Below are positions 1 through 8,507 of a stretch of 64,000 bases of DNA, one piece after another. Source of the stretch: Mycobacterium sp. 3519A (lineage in GTDB: Bacteria; Actinomycetota; Actinomycetes; Mycobacteriales; Mycobacteriaceae). Below the pieces are notes generated by a model that saw nothing but the letters and a program-made list of their open reading frames with translations, was not told the DNA's origin and ran no database searches. The position numbers and the translations under genes were made by a program. The stretch's first letter is position 1. Each line of letters starts with the position of its first letter. The DNA lies in assembly GCF_900240945.1 (NCBI RefSeq), contig NZ_OESG01000011.1, positions 344,778-408,777 of the forward strand, written 5' to 3'.

Positions 1-1211
1 AACTCCTCGAGGCCGACGTAGGCGACCAGTTGCTTGAGCACGCTGGCGCCCTTGGCGTAGGTGATGCCGTCGAAATTCACCTCGACCGCGGCCAGGTCCG
101 GGATGTCGGCGGCTACCGGGTGCGTCGAGGGCAGCTGGTCCTGCCGGTAGGCCCAGGACTTCTCGACGTTCGCGAACGTCGTCCACGCCTCTTTGTACTC
201 GGTGGCCTCGGCCTGGCACAGCACCGAGGCGAAGGTGGCGAACGACTCGTTGAGCCACAGGTCGTCCCACCACTGCATCGTCACGAGATCGCCGAACCAC
301 ATGTGCGCCATCTCGTGTAGCACCGTCTCGGCGCGGCGTTCGTACGATGCGCGGGTGACCTTGCTGCGGAAGACGTAATCCTCGAGGAACGTCACCGCGC
401 CCGCGTTTTCCATTGCGCCTGCATTGAACTCGGGCACGAAGAGCTGGTCGTACTTGCCGAACGCGTACGGCACGCCGAAGTTGTTGTGGTAGAAGCCGAA
501 TCCCTGCTTGGTCTCGGTGAACAGCCGCTCGGCGTCCATGAACTCGGCCAGCGACTTGCGGCAGAACAGACCAAGCGGAATGTCGCCGTGGTCGTCGCTG
601 TAGGTGTCGTCCCATCTGGCGTACGGGCCCGCGATCAACGCCACCAGGTAGGTGCTCATCCGCGGGGTGGCGGCGAAGGTGTGCACGCCGTTGTCGTTCG
701 ACACCGTCGCGCCGTTGGAGATGACCTCCCAGTGCGACGGCGCGGTGACGGTGAGGTCGAACGTGGCCTTCAGATCGGGCTGGTCGAAACACGCGAACAT
801 CCGCTTGGCGTCGGCGGTTTCGAACTGGGAGTACAGATAGACCTCGCCGTCGACCGGGTCGACGAAGCGGTGCAGCCCCTCACCGGTGTTGGAGTAGCGG
901 CAGTCGGCGTCGACGACGACGGTGTTGTGCGCTTGGAGCCCGTGCAGCGGAATGCCGGTGGACTCGTCGTAGCCGGACACGTCGATGGCGCGACCGTTGA
1001 GCGTCGCACTTCGGATGGAATTGGCGGCGATGTCGATGTAGGTGTCGGCGCCGGCCAGGGCGTCGAACTCGACCGTCGTCACCGAGCGGAACGTGTGTTC
1101 GCCCGGTTTACCCCCGCCGTCGGTGAGGTCGAGGACGATGCGATAGCTGTCGACGGTGACGAGCGCGGCGCGTTCGACGGCCTGCTCGCGAGTCAGATTG
1201 GGAAGTGCCAC
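1..1211 (-). CDS. pepN: Aminopeptidase N (M1 family), 3' end outside window
   Basis: Zinc metallopeptidase of the M1 family, which removes N-terminal residues from peptides in the cytosol. About 403 N-terminal residues are present out of the roughly 860 usual for actinobacterial PepN; the rest lies beyond base 1. The GTG at 1211 gives the start MALPNLTREQA, typical of this family. Visible family motifs are the exopeptidase signature GAMEN (near 405-420) and the zinc-binding HEMAH (residues 299-303) followed by MWFGD, then WLNESFA carrying the third zinc ligand. Upstream and divergent is the CPWC oxidoreductase, the same neighbour as M. tuberculosis pepN (Rv2467). Nothing looks damaged in the visible part. 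Confidence 0.96.
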   Translation of the reverse strand, partial: MALPNLTREQAVERAALVTVDSYRIVLDLTDGGGKPGEHTFRSVTTVEFDALAGADTYIDIAANSIRSATLNGRAIDVSGYDESTGIPLHGLQAHNTVVVDADCRYSNTGEGLHRFVDPVDGEVYLYSQFETADAKRMFACFDQPDLKATFDLTVTAPSHWEVISNGATVSNDNGVHTFAATPRMSTYLVALIAGPYARWDDTYSDDHGDIPLGLFCRKSLAEFMDAERLFTETKQGFGFYHNNFGVPYAFGKYDQLFVPEFNAGAMENAGAVTFLEDYVFRSKVTRASYERRAETVLHEMAHMWFGDLVTMQWWDDLWLNESFATFASVLCQAEATEYKEAWTTFANVEKSWAYRQDQLPSTHPVAADIPDLAAVEVNFDGITYAKGASVLKQLVAYVGLEE

Positions 1212-1247
1212 GCGTCCAACTTATCGGCCGCGCAGCCAGGCGGCGCG

Positions 1248-1613
1248 CTACAGGCCAGGGATGTGCAGCCCGCTGAGTTGGTTCAGGAACGTTCCGTTGC
1301 CGATCGAGGTCATCATCGACGGGCAGTACATCTGGATCGCGATCCCGGTGAAGAAGGCCGCCATGTCCGGGTTGATGCCCTTGTTGGACACCGTCGAGTA
1401 GATCTGCGCCAGATTCTTACCAGGCTCGACGAGCATCGGGCAGATCGACTGGCCCAGTTGTTCGGTGCTGTTCGGGTCGTTGAAGCCGATGCCGGCGCTG
1501 GTCAGTGCGTTGAGGAAGGAGTTGTCGGGGTCGGCGGATGCCGGCGCTGCGAGGGTCACTGCCGCCGCGGCCCCGACCAGAGTTGCGGTCATAAATCGTT
1601 TCGCTTTAATCAC
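1248..1613 (-). CDS. DUF732 family secreted protein
   Basis: Small exported mycobacterial protein of unknown function. A signal peptide is clear: basic MIKAKRF, a hydrophobic stretch, then APASA before DPDNSFL. The mature part of about 90 residues has the DUF732 pattern, with a G-x-x-F-N-D segment and two cysteines (SICPML and MYCPSM) that could form a disulfide. The start is uncertain. The GTG at 1613 gives the cleanest signal peptide, an ATG at 1634 is in frame, and an internal ATG at 1592 would leave a shorter n-region. None has a strong Shine-Dalgarno sequence. It lies downstream of, and is divergent from, the oxidoreductase at 1790. Confidence 0.8.
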   Translation of the reverse strand: MIKAKRFMTATLVGAAAAVTLAAPASADPDNSFLNALTSAGIGFNDPNSTEQLGQSICPMLVEPGKNLAQIYSTVSNKGINPDMAAFFTGIAIQMYCPSMMTSIGNGTFLNQLSGLHIPGL

Positions 1614-1717
1614 AAGGGAAACACTGATTGACAACGGTCACATCGACAACACGCTTGGATAACCATTTGCACACTATGCGTGTCCTTTGGGGCGACTTTT
1701 TGACCGTCGTGGCAGTG

Positions 1718-1743
1718 GGAACACAGCACTCGCGGGCACGGTT
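1718..1743 (+). promoter_or_regulatory. Candidate SigH/SigE-type promoter for the CPWC oxidoreductase
   Basis: GGAAC at 1718-1722 is separated by 17 nt from GGTT at 1740-1743, matching the mycobacterial SigH-group pattern (GGAAY, 16-18 nt, C/G-GTT). The expected start of transcription is about 40 nt before the ATG at 1790. The M. tuberculosis homologue Rv2466c belongs to the SigH oxidative-stress regulon, which supports the assignment. The site is read by eye only. Confidence 0.5.
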
Positions 1744-1789
1744 GTGCTGAACGGAGTTCTGCCCTTCTACCGAGAGGACCAACTGAGTA

Positions 1790-2410
1790 ATGGCTGAAAA
1801 ATCGGTCGCTGGTTTCTGGTTCGACCCGCTGTGCCCGTGGTGCTGGATCACCTCGCGGTGGATCCTCGAGGTCGAGAAGGTCCGCGATATCGAGGTCAAC
1901 TTCCACGTGATGAGCCTTGCGGTACTCAACGAGGGCCGCGATCTGCCCGAGGACTACAAGAAGGGCCTGGCAGCGGCGTGGCGGCCGGTGCGCGTGGCTA
2001 TCGCGGCCGAGCAGGCCAAGGGTCCGGAGATCCTGGCGCCGCTGTACACCGCGATGGGCACCCGGATTCACGATCAGGGCTACCGGGAAAACGACCCGGA
2101 TTTCTCGAAGGTCATCAAGGAGTCGCTCGAAGAGGTCGGCCTGCCCCCCGAGTTGGCGGAGGCCGCCGACACCGACAAGTACGACGAGGCGCTGCGCAAG
2201 AGCCACCACGAGGGCATGGATGCGGTCGGTGAGGACGTCGGCACCCCGACCATTCACGTCAACGGTGTGGCGTTCTTCGGCCCGGTGCTGTCGCGGATTC
2301 CGCGCGGTGAAGAGGCCGGCAAGCTGTGGGACGCCGCAGTGACGTTCGCGTCGTATCCGCACTTCTGGGAACTCAAGCGCACCCGCACCGAAGCGCCGCA
2401 GTTCGACTGA
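1790..2410 (+). CDS. DsbA-fold mycothiol-dependent oxidoreductase (Rv2466c-like)
   Basis: DsbA/thioredoxin-fold protein of 206 residues. The active site CPWC sits at residues 15-18 right after FWFDPL, and the helical insertion and cis-Pro segment ([10 protein letters not shown]) follow. The closest family known to me is Rv2466c of M. tuberculosis, a mycothiol-linked reductase with nitroreductase activity that helps resist oxidative stress. Here it again sits divergent from pepN with a SigH-like promoter. Length and motifs are complete. In M. tuberculosis rpiB is next to this gene; here about 20 kb of other genes separates them. It converges on the DUF2165 gene across an inverted repeat. Confidence 0.88.
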   Translation: MAEKSVAGFWFDPLCPWCWITSRWILEVEKVRDIEVNFHVMSLAVLNEGRDLPEDYKKGLAAAWRPVRVAIAAEQAKGPEILAPLYTAMGTRIHDQGYRENDPDFSKVIKESLEEVGLPPELAEAADTDKYDEALRKSHHEGMDAVGEDVGTPTIHVNGVAFFGPVLSRIPRGEEAGKLWDAAVTFASYPHFWELKRTRTEAPQFD

Positions 2411-2427
2411 CGGTTCGGGCGGTTCAG

Positions 2428-2492
2428 GCGTTGACGCTGCGCTGAGGGCGCCGGCTTCTCCCACTTTGTCGCCGTGGGCGCAGCGTCAACGC
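2428..2492. terminator. Inverted repeat between convergent genes (copy 1 of 3)
   Basis: Perfect 15-nt arms (2428-2442, GCGTTGACGCTGCGC, and 2478-2492) are separated by about 35 nt. The repeat lies between the 3' ends of the convergent genes at 1790-2410 and 2486-3037. The TGA stop of the minus-strand gene (2486-2488) is inside the right arm. Related arms occur at 18782-18846 and 40303-40368, also between convergent genes, so a bidirectional terminator is the simplest reading. Confidence 0.6.
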
Positions 2493-3037
2493 AACGCGGG
2501 CGTCTGCGGGAGATGGATCACGATCAGGGTCGCAATCGACAGGACGGTGTTGCGGAACGCCGGTTCGACGCCGTTGTTCGTCGTCGACCGCCACATTTGG
2601 TACCACTCACCGCCTATGTCGATGAAGGCACCGAAGAACAGCATGAGAATCATCAACAGGCCGATCGTGGACAGCGCACGCGCCGTGGGCCTACCCGAAC
2701 GACGTTCGAGAATCCACATGGCCAGCGCCCCCGCGAGCACCAAGGCTGTTGCCGACTCCCAGACAATGATCAAGACGTACACGGCATCCTGCGCGGTGGC
2801 CGCGGTGAGGGCTCGCCACATGACGGCGTGATCCAACCCGACACCTACGGGTTGACCAAAATTCGTGCTGTCCATCGCCAGAACATGTTTCACCAGTTGC
2901 TGATTGGTTGAGAAGTCGCTGATGTTCCCGAACGCCACCAAGGCCATGTAGAGCGCCTGTAGTCCGATCAGCGCGGCGCACACGACTTTCAGCGAACCCA
3001 ACCGCGCCCACATGGCGAAAGATTTTTCAATGGTCAT
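2486..3037 (-). CDS. DUF2165 family integral membrane protein
   Basis: Protein of 183 residues with about four predicted membrane segments: VVCAALIGLQALYMALVAF near the N-terminus, a pair in the middle (VYVLIIVWESATALVLAG, IGLLMILMLFFGAFI) and a final one near the C-terminus. The loop NQQLVKHVLAMDSTNF and the segment GGEWYQMWRST match the DUF2165 family of small predicted membrane proteins with no established function. It lies downstream of an AraC-family gene on the same strand, with 93 bp between, so co-transcription is possible. Its stop codon falls inside an inverted repeat. Confidence 0.75.
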   Translation of the reverse strand: MTIEKSFAMWARLGSLKVVCAALIGLQALYMALVAFGNISDFSTNQQLVKHVLAMDSTNFGQPVGVGLDHAVMWRALTAATAQDAVYVLIIVWESATALVLAGALAMWILERRSGRPTARALSTIGLLMILMLFFGAFIDIGGEWYQMWRSTTNNGVEPAFRNTVLSIATLIVIHLPQTPALR

Positions 3038-3130
3038 ATCGGTGCGCTGCTGCGCTCAACCGGCATTGCGGATCGGTCACGCAGACACAGACGCACGAAG
3101 CACACGGATTATTCGTTGCGGTCGAGTACG

Positions 3131-4129
3131 TCAGCCTGATTTCGGTTCAAGCACCGCCGCGCGCACCTCACCAGGAGTACACCCGGTCCACGAGCGGAAC
3201 CTTCGGTGAAAAGAGGCCGGTTCGTCGTAGCCGATGAGGAACGCTATCTCGCTGTCCGGCAGATCGGTTGTGGTCAGGAAGTGGCGGGCGAGGCGTTCAC
3301 GTGCACGGTCGAGAATGCCCTGGAACGTGTCGCCTTCGGCGGCAAGCCGACGTTGCAGCGAGCGCGCGCTGAGGTGAAGGTCGGCGGCCAGCTCACTGAG
3401 GGATCCTCGCCCGGCTGGTAGCGCTGCGAGCAGCGCCGCGTGCACTCGCGCTGACCACGGCGCGTTGTCGTCCGACACCGTAAGGCGCTGCCGGAGAGTG
3501 GGTTCGAAAACCTGCCACATTGCCTCGTTCGCGGTGACGAACGGGCACCGGGCATCCAGGGCGCCGAACGTGATCTCGGGTGAGCGGCCGATGACGACAC
3601 AATCGCCGCCGGCGAATTCGGCCAGCGCTTGGCGGTCGGGCACCGGTGCGGGAAACGTCAGCCGGATCGGCCGGATATGTTCACGAGTGCCAAGGCGAGC
3701 GAATCTAATCCAGAACAGCAATTCGAACCGGGCCAACACAGGCGGCGGTTCGAAGGGCTCCCGCGCCTTGACTGCTATACGAAGCGCGTCCTCGCACTTG
3801 ACATCCAAGGTGACCGGATAGAACAGGCGCTTATAAGTCGCGATGCGTTCAGCGGCCACGCGCAGCGTCGGGCTGCACAGGCCGGCGAATATCGCAGGAG
3901 TGAATGCCTCGGTGGTAATCGCCTGGGCCATGGCAAGAGCGACGTCGGGTCCGTCAAACTCCGCCTCCACGGCGGTCCACAAGCGGTAGAACTGCTCGAT
4001 CGTCAGCATCGCATCGGGCCGCGCCAGCAGTTCCCTGGGAAGGTCAGCGCGGGCCAGTGTCGCGGCGGTATCGATACCAAGATCGCGCAGAACGACGTGC
4101 CAGCCCGAGCCGAGGACGTAACCGGCCAT
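3131..4129 (-). CDS. AraC-family transcriptional regulator
   Basis: Protein of 332 residues. The N-terminal two thirds matches the arabinose-binding-like domain of the OruR/ArgR-type AraC regulators (a YRLWTAVEAE stretch, then IATYKRLFYPVTLDVKCE). The C-terminal 90 residues hold the double helix-turn-helix, with LSELAADLHLSARSLQRRLA and the second helix IAFLIGYDEPASFHRRFRSW, followed by TGCTPGEVR, the usual AraC ending. It probably controls the DUF2165 gene just downstream or the divergent genes beyond 4255. The effector is unknown. Confidence 0.87.
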   Translation of the reverse strand: MAGYVLGSGWHVVLRDLGIDTAATLARADLPRELLARPDAMLTIEQFYRLWTAVEAEFDGPDVALAMAQAITTEAFTPAIFAGLCSPTLRVAAERIATYKRLFYPVTLDVKCEDALRIAVKAREPFEPPPVLARFELLFWIRFARLGTREHIRPIRLTFPAPVPDRQALAEFAGGDCVVIGRSPEITFGALDARCPFVTANEAMWQVFEPTLRQRLTVSDDNAPWSARVHAALLAALPAGRGSLSELAADLHLSARSLQRRLAAEGDTFQGILDRARERLARHFLTTTDLPDSEIAFLIGYDEPASFHRRFRSWTGCTPGEVRAAVLEPKSG

Positions 4130-4254
4130 GGGGAGGCTCAGGACTCGCCGCGGATATTGCGGACTGATGTGGGTGTCATGGGCAACTCCTCAGCAGGGGG
4201 ACAACGGGACGGTGGATTCACGCACGGCCTTCGTTCGGGGGCAACGCAACTGCG

Positions 4255-4725
4255 TTAATCGTCGGCGGGTTGAACAATGCTCCACAGCATCGCGTGGAAG
4301 TCGGCGCGTTGTTGTGGTGGGATCGCCGCGAGCTTGTCGTTGATCGCGGCATCGCGCGCGATCGCCACCTGTTTGACGATCTTGATGCCGGCCGGAGTAA
4401 CCCGAGGAATGCGCACGCGCCGGTCGCGCTCGGACACGGTACGCACGATCAATTTGTCGCGCTCTAGCCGGTCAAGCAGTGGTACCAGGGTCGACTTGTC
4501 GATCCCGAGCTGAGTGGCGATCTCCAGTTGGGTGCGCGGCTTTTCATCACCGCTGATCAGTGCCAGCACCAGCCAGTCCCGCAGGTCTGCCAGCCCGGCG
4601 TCCCGCGAGACCTTGTTGAACGCGTCTCCCAGTGCATCCGCGGCACGGTGGGCCAGCCAGGTCAAGTCGTCGAGACCCGGATTCTGCGGTGTACGTGACG
4701 GGTTTTGACGTTTCGGTGAGGGCAC
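4255..4725 (-). CDS. MarR-family transcriptional regulator
   Basis: Winged helix-turn-helix protein of 156 residues. RTQLEIATQLGIDKSTLVPLLDRLE forms the recognition helix region, followed by the wing with the family signature around VSERDRRVRIPRVTPAG. The GTG at 4725 is taken as the start. It is divergent from the SnoaL-like gene at 4831. The 105-bp space between them is AT-rich for this genome and contains two short palindromes, so autoregulation and control of the SnoaL/LLM side is likely. Ligand unknown. Confidence 0.87.
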   Translation of the reverse strand: MPSPKRQNPSRTPQNPGLDDLTWLAHRAADALGDAFNKVSRDAGLADLRDWLVLALISGDEKPRTQLEIATQLGIDKSTLVPLLDRLERDKLIVRTVSERDRRVRIPRVTPAGIKIVKQVAIARDAAINDKLAAIPPQQRADFHAMLWSIVQPADD

Positions 4726-4768
4726 GACGATCAGTATACGCAGGCCTCAAGACGATCTCTTGAAATAA

Positions 4769-4798
4769 TATCTGAATGCAGATAGTTTGAACTCAAAC
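4769..4798. promoter_or_regulatory. Palindromes in the MarR/SnoaL divergent promoter
   Basis: TATCT (4769-4773) pairs with AGATA (4780-4784), and GTTTGA (4785-4790) pairs with TCAAAC (4793-4798) across two bases. The sites adjoin each other in an AT-rich stretch between the MarR gene and its divergent neighbour. This is the usual position for a MarR dimer operator. Confidence 0.5.
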
Positions 4799-4830
4799 GA
4801 TATCTACTTCAAACCAACGAAGGATGCGGC

Positions 4831-5328
4831 ATGACTACTGATCTCGAAGACCGCGTGCGGCGGCTGGAAGACCGCGTTCAGATCAGCGAACAAGTGACCA
4901 AGTATGCGCTGGGCGTCGACCGCCGCGACTGGGCAATGTTCGCCGACTGCTTCACCGATCCCGTCTATGCGGACTTCTCTGAAGGCGGTATGCCCGCGCA
5001 GGACTATGCCCGCGAGGAACTGGTCGCGCAGGTCTCGCTCGCTCTCAACGGATTTACTGCCACACAGCACCTCAGCCCCAACCATGTCATCGAATTTGAC
5101 GCCAGCGATCCCGATCGGGCCGTCTGCCACTCCTACATGTTTGCGCAACATCTGCTCGTGGGGGCAGAGGGCGGAGAGTTCTATCTACTGCACGGCTCTT
5201 ACACAAATCGCATGCGCCGTACCGATGCGGGGTGGCACATCGAGGGCATCACGCAGCACCGCAGCTGGGAGTACGGCAACACCAGCGCCGTCGCTCAAGC
5301 GATAGCCCAGCTCCAGGCGGGCGAGTGA
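4831..5328 (+). CDS. SnoaL-like (NTF2 superfamily) protein
   Basis: Protein of 165 residues with the NTF2/SnoaL_4 pattern: an N-terminal helix (RRLEDRVQISEQVTKYALGVD), then RRDWAMFADCFTDPVYADFS, a TQHLSPNHVIEF strand and a C-terminal RRTDAGWHIEGITQ strand. Members are small hydratases, cyclases or isomerases acting on aromatic or polyketide substrates, or ring-hydroxylating dioxygenase beta-like subunits. AAGGA lies about 8 nt before the ATG. The gene is divergent from a MarR regulator and followed in the same direction by an LLM-class flavin oxidoreductase, so a small substrate-induced operon is plausible. The substrate cannot be read. Confidence 0.78.
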   Translation: MTTDLEDRVRRLEDRVQISEQVTKYALGVDRRDWAMFADCFTDPVYADFSEGGMPAQDYAREELVAQVSLALNGFTATQHLSPNHVIEFDASDPDRAVCHSYMFAQHLLVGAEGGEFYLLHGSYTNRMRRTDAGWHIEGITQHRSWEYGNTSAVAQAIAQLQAGE

Positions 5329-5555
5329 GAACGCCGCGGGTGCACTCTACTGCGATCTACAACACATCCCAGCCGAACACGAGACCCGCTGTGCGACAAC
5401 AGCGTCTACGTCAGTAGGCGAAACGACGGTCCGTTCGCCGACTTCACTGACGTTGAGGAGAGACGTTTGCCGATCGATGGGACGCCGCGGAGCAGCACGG
5501 TCTGGCCGTCGAATCGGCATCCGGTCGCCGTCGCGGCCGGCCAACGGAGCCCGCG

Positions 5556-6701
5556 ATGACCAGGGTGCCCTTGTCGATCCTCGACGTGTCACCGGTCAGT
5601 GAAGGGTCTACCGTGCGGCAGGCGCTGCGAAACACCATCGACCTCGCGCAGCATGCTGAGAAGTGGGGCTACCTACGCTACTGGGTCACCGAACATCACT
5701 TCGTCGCCATGGCGAGTTCGTCGCCGGCGGTGCTGATCGGTTTGATTGCCGCTGCGACCGATCGCATCCGGGTGGGATCGGCCGCGGTCCAGATCGGCCA
5801 CCTCACTGCCGCGGCAGTGGTGGAGGCGTTCGGCACAATCGACGCGCTGTATCCCGACCGCATCGACTTGGGGCTCGGACGCTCACCGCAGCGCCGTGCC
5901 GACGCAGCGGCCGGGAAGCCCGAGTCAGAAACCCCGCGGGAGCCGATGATTCTGGAAAATACACTGTTTCCCAGGCCTTTTCGGATGAATTCGCTGTTGG
6001 CGTCGAAGCGCCTCGTCGCCACAGGTAGTGTCTTGCAGCAGCCCGGCGCCGTTGTACCGGATTTCGAAGATCAGCTCGATGCCGTCATAGCGCTGATCGA
6101 CGGGACGTTCGAGGTCGCGGACGGCGTCCACCTTTCTGTCACGCCGGGCGAGGGCGCCTCGGTTCAGCTGTGGTTATTCGGTAGCAGTGGCGGCCAGAGC
6201 GCACAGGCCGCCGGAGCCAGGGGACTGCCCTTCGTGGCGAACTACCATCTCAGCCCGGGCACCGTGCTCGACGCCGTCGAAGCATACCGAAACGCTTTCC
6301 TTCCATCATCGACGCTTGACGAACCCTACCTCGTCGTATCCGCGGATGTCCTTGTCGCGGAGACTGATTCGGAAGCTGAGTATCTCGCGATGCCGTTCGC
6401 GCAATGGGCGTACAGCGTTCGCAGCGGCGACGGCGCCATCCCGTACCCGAATCCGCAACATGTCGATGGGCAGTTGGCGCCCGAACACGCGGCGTTGGTC
6501 GAGGACCGCGTCGCCACGCGGTTCGTGGGTACGGCCGCGACGGTCGCGGACAAGCTCGACGGACTTCGGCGCGCCACCGGCGCGCAGGAGCTTGTCGTCA
6601 CCACGATCACGCACAACCACCGAGACCGGTTGCGGTCACACGAGCTGCTCGCCAAAGAGTGGGGGCTCACGCCACGGCCGGCACATTTCCCTCGCGCCTG
6701 A
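5556..6701 (+). CDS. LLM-class flavin-dependent oxidoreductase (luciferase-like)
   Basis: Luciferase-like TIM-barrel protein of 381 residues, starting PLSILDVSPVSEGST, the usual opening of the MsnO8-type subgroup. YRYWVTEHH-like text (residues about 39-50), the segment IGLIAAATDRIRVGSAAVQ and DLGLGRSPQ are family landmarks. Members use FMNH2 with O2, so it is probably a monooxygenase; F420 use is less likely for this subgroup. It is 227 bp downstream of the SnoaL-like gene on the same strand; I see no other gene in that gap. Confidence 0.87.
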   Translation: MTRVPLSILDVSPVSEGSTVRQALRNTIDLAQHAEKWGYLRYWVTEHHFVAMASSSPAVLIGLIAAATDRIRVGSAAVQIGHLTAAAVVEAFGTIDALYPDRIDLGLGRSPQRRADAAAGKPESETPREPMILENTLFPRPFRMNSLLASKRLVATGSVLQQPGAVVPDFEDQLDAVIALIDGTFEVADGVHLSVTPGEGASVQLWLFGSSGGQSAQAAGARGLPFVANYHLSPGTVLDAVEAYRNAFLPSSTLDEPYLVVSADVLVAETDSEAEYLAMPFAQWAYSVRSGDGAIPYPNPQHVDGQLAPEHAALVEDRVATRFVGTAATVADKLDGLRRATGAQELVVTTITHNHRDRLRSHELLAKEWGLTPRPAHFPRA

Positions 6702-6826
6702 TCAGTCTGGCTGCGCTGGCAGGGGCGATGCCGCTGCGGAGGAACACCCGCCGAGACATCGACACATCGTGCGGCGCGATAGGTGTCAGTGGTCACCGAG
6801 CGCCTACCGCGCCTCACCATGTTCCG

Positions 6827-8362
6827 CTAGGTGCCGAGGATGAGACAAGACGCGCGTTCACCCACCATGATTGACGCTGCGTTGGTGTTGGCGTGCGGAA
6901 CGGTTGGCATGATCGACGCGTCGGCGACGCGCAACCCCTCGACGCCCCGCACCCGAAGATCGGGCGCGACAACTGCACTGGGGTCATCCGCGCGACCCAT
7001 CGTGCAGGTGCCCACTGGATGAAAATACGTGGTTGCGGTCTGGCGCACGTATTCCCGAAGTTCGTCACGTGTTTGGACGTCCGGATTGGGGGCCAGTTCG
7101 GATCTGCGCCATGCGGCGAACGCCTCGGATCCGCCGAGCTCGCGGCAGAGTAGTACGGCGTCCACCAATGCTTCCACATCGTACGGGTCGGCGAGCATGT
7201 TCGGATCCGCGAGCGGTGGATCACTGGGATCGCTCGACGAGAGTTTCAATGTGCCACGTGATTTCGGAGCCAGCAAGCCAGCCCCGATGACATAGCCGTT
7301 ATCCGGGAAGGGATGTCCATCGACGGGTATCGGTACCTGAACCATCACGGGCTGCAGGTCAGGTGCCTCGCCCTCACAGACGGTACTACGAGCAAACAGC
7401 TGTGCGTCGACGAGATTGTTGACCGGGTCGGGTAGCGGCCGCTTGGCCTCGTACAGGTTGGCGACAAGCGGGTGATCATGAAGGTTTCCTCCAACACCTG
7501 GCAAGTCCACGAGGGGTTGTACGCCGACTGATCGCAGATGCTCCGCGGGACCGATACCGCTGAGCAGCAACACTTTTGGCGATCCGATGACACCCGCGCT
7601 CAGCACCACTTCATTGTGCGCATAAACCCGTGTCAGCTGACCGTCGGACTTGCCGTACTCGACGCCGACCGCGCGACCGTCCTGAATCAAGACGCGGTGC
7701 ACCAACGCATCCGTGGTAACCGTCAAGTTCGGGTTGTCGGCCACCGGCGCCACGAAGCTTTGCCAAGCGCTCATCCGTACACCGCCGCATGTGGTCGTCT
7801 GCACATAGCCGACGCCGGTCATCTCATGGGCGTTGAAATCCGTTATCGGCTTGTGGCCGGACGCAATTGCGGCGCTGACGAATGCGGCGGAAATGGGATG
7901 GATGGTCGATGCGCTGCTGACCGGCAACGGCCCATCGCCACCGTGGTACTCGCACGGTCCGAGGTCGTTGGCCTCTGAGCGTTTGAACAGCGGTAGCACG
8001 CTTCGCCACGACTAACCTGGGTCTCCGGTGTGGGTGGCCCATTTGTCGTAATCACTGGCGTGTCCGCGAACGTAGATCATGGCGTTCACAGCACTCGACC
8101 CGCCGAGCACTTTGCCACGAGGCCAGGGGATCTGCCGATTGTGCGCGTGCTGCTGTGCCGTGGTCGCCAGCCCCCAGTCGAGTGACCCGCGGACCATCAA
8201 TTCGACCCACGCGTGCGGCGAGGCGATGGCAGGATCACAGTCGCCGGGGCCGGCCTCTATGACGTGCACACGATGACCCGCATCGAGCAATCGGCGTGTG
8301 ATCACGCTGCCCGAGGCGCCGGCGCCGATGACGAGGTAGTCCGTTTCCATGTCGGTGTTCAC
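6827..8362 (-). pseudogene. GMC oxidoreductase interrupted by an in-frame amber codon
   Basis: FAD-dependent GMC (glucose-methanol-choline) oxidoreductase. The N-terminal part shows the dinucleotide fold DYLVIGAGASGSV, then PWPRGKVLGGSSAVNAMIYVRG. The C-terminal part has GVIGSPKVLLLSGIGP and the ending YFHPVGTCTMG...VPHANTNA with the catalytic-site His. The two halves are in the same frame, separated only by TAG at 8014-8012 between GDPG and SWRSVLPLF. Family members usually have Trp (TGG) at this position, so a single G-to-A change explains it. The GTG at 8362 has AGGAG 9 nt upstream. Total length without the stop is about 511 residues, normal for choline dehydrogenase-like members. It is either a recent pseudogene or a base error. 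Confidence 0.85.
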
Positions 8363-8507
8363 GATGTGTTTCTCCTGTCGGGATTCATTTCGAGTTCGTT
8401 GCCGGGCGACGAGTTCACACCGGCGTGCGATCGACCTGGTGCTGCTAAGCGCGCGCGGCAGGCAGTCGCCACCCATTTCGCTTCGTGCCGCACGGATATC
8501 CGGATGC

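Noticed and set aside
486..1631. 381-codon plus-strand open frame opposite pepN
   Set aside because: Mirror of pepN in high-GC DNA. The minus strand gives HEMAH and GAMEN motifs, the plus strand gives low-complexity R/V/G-rich text.
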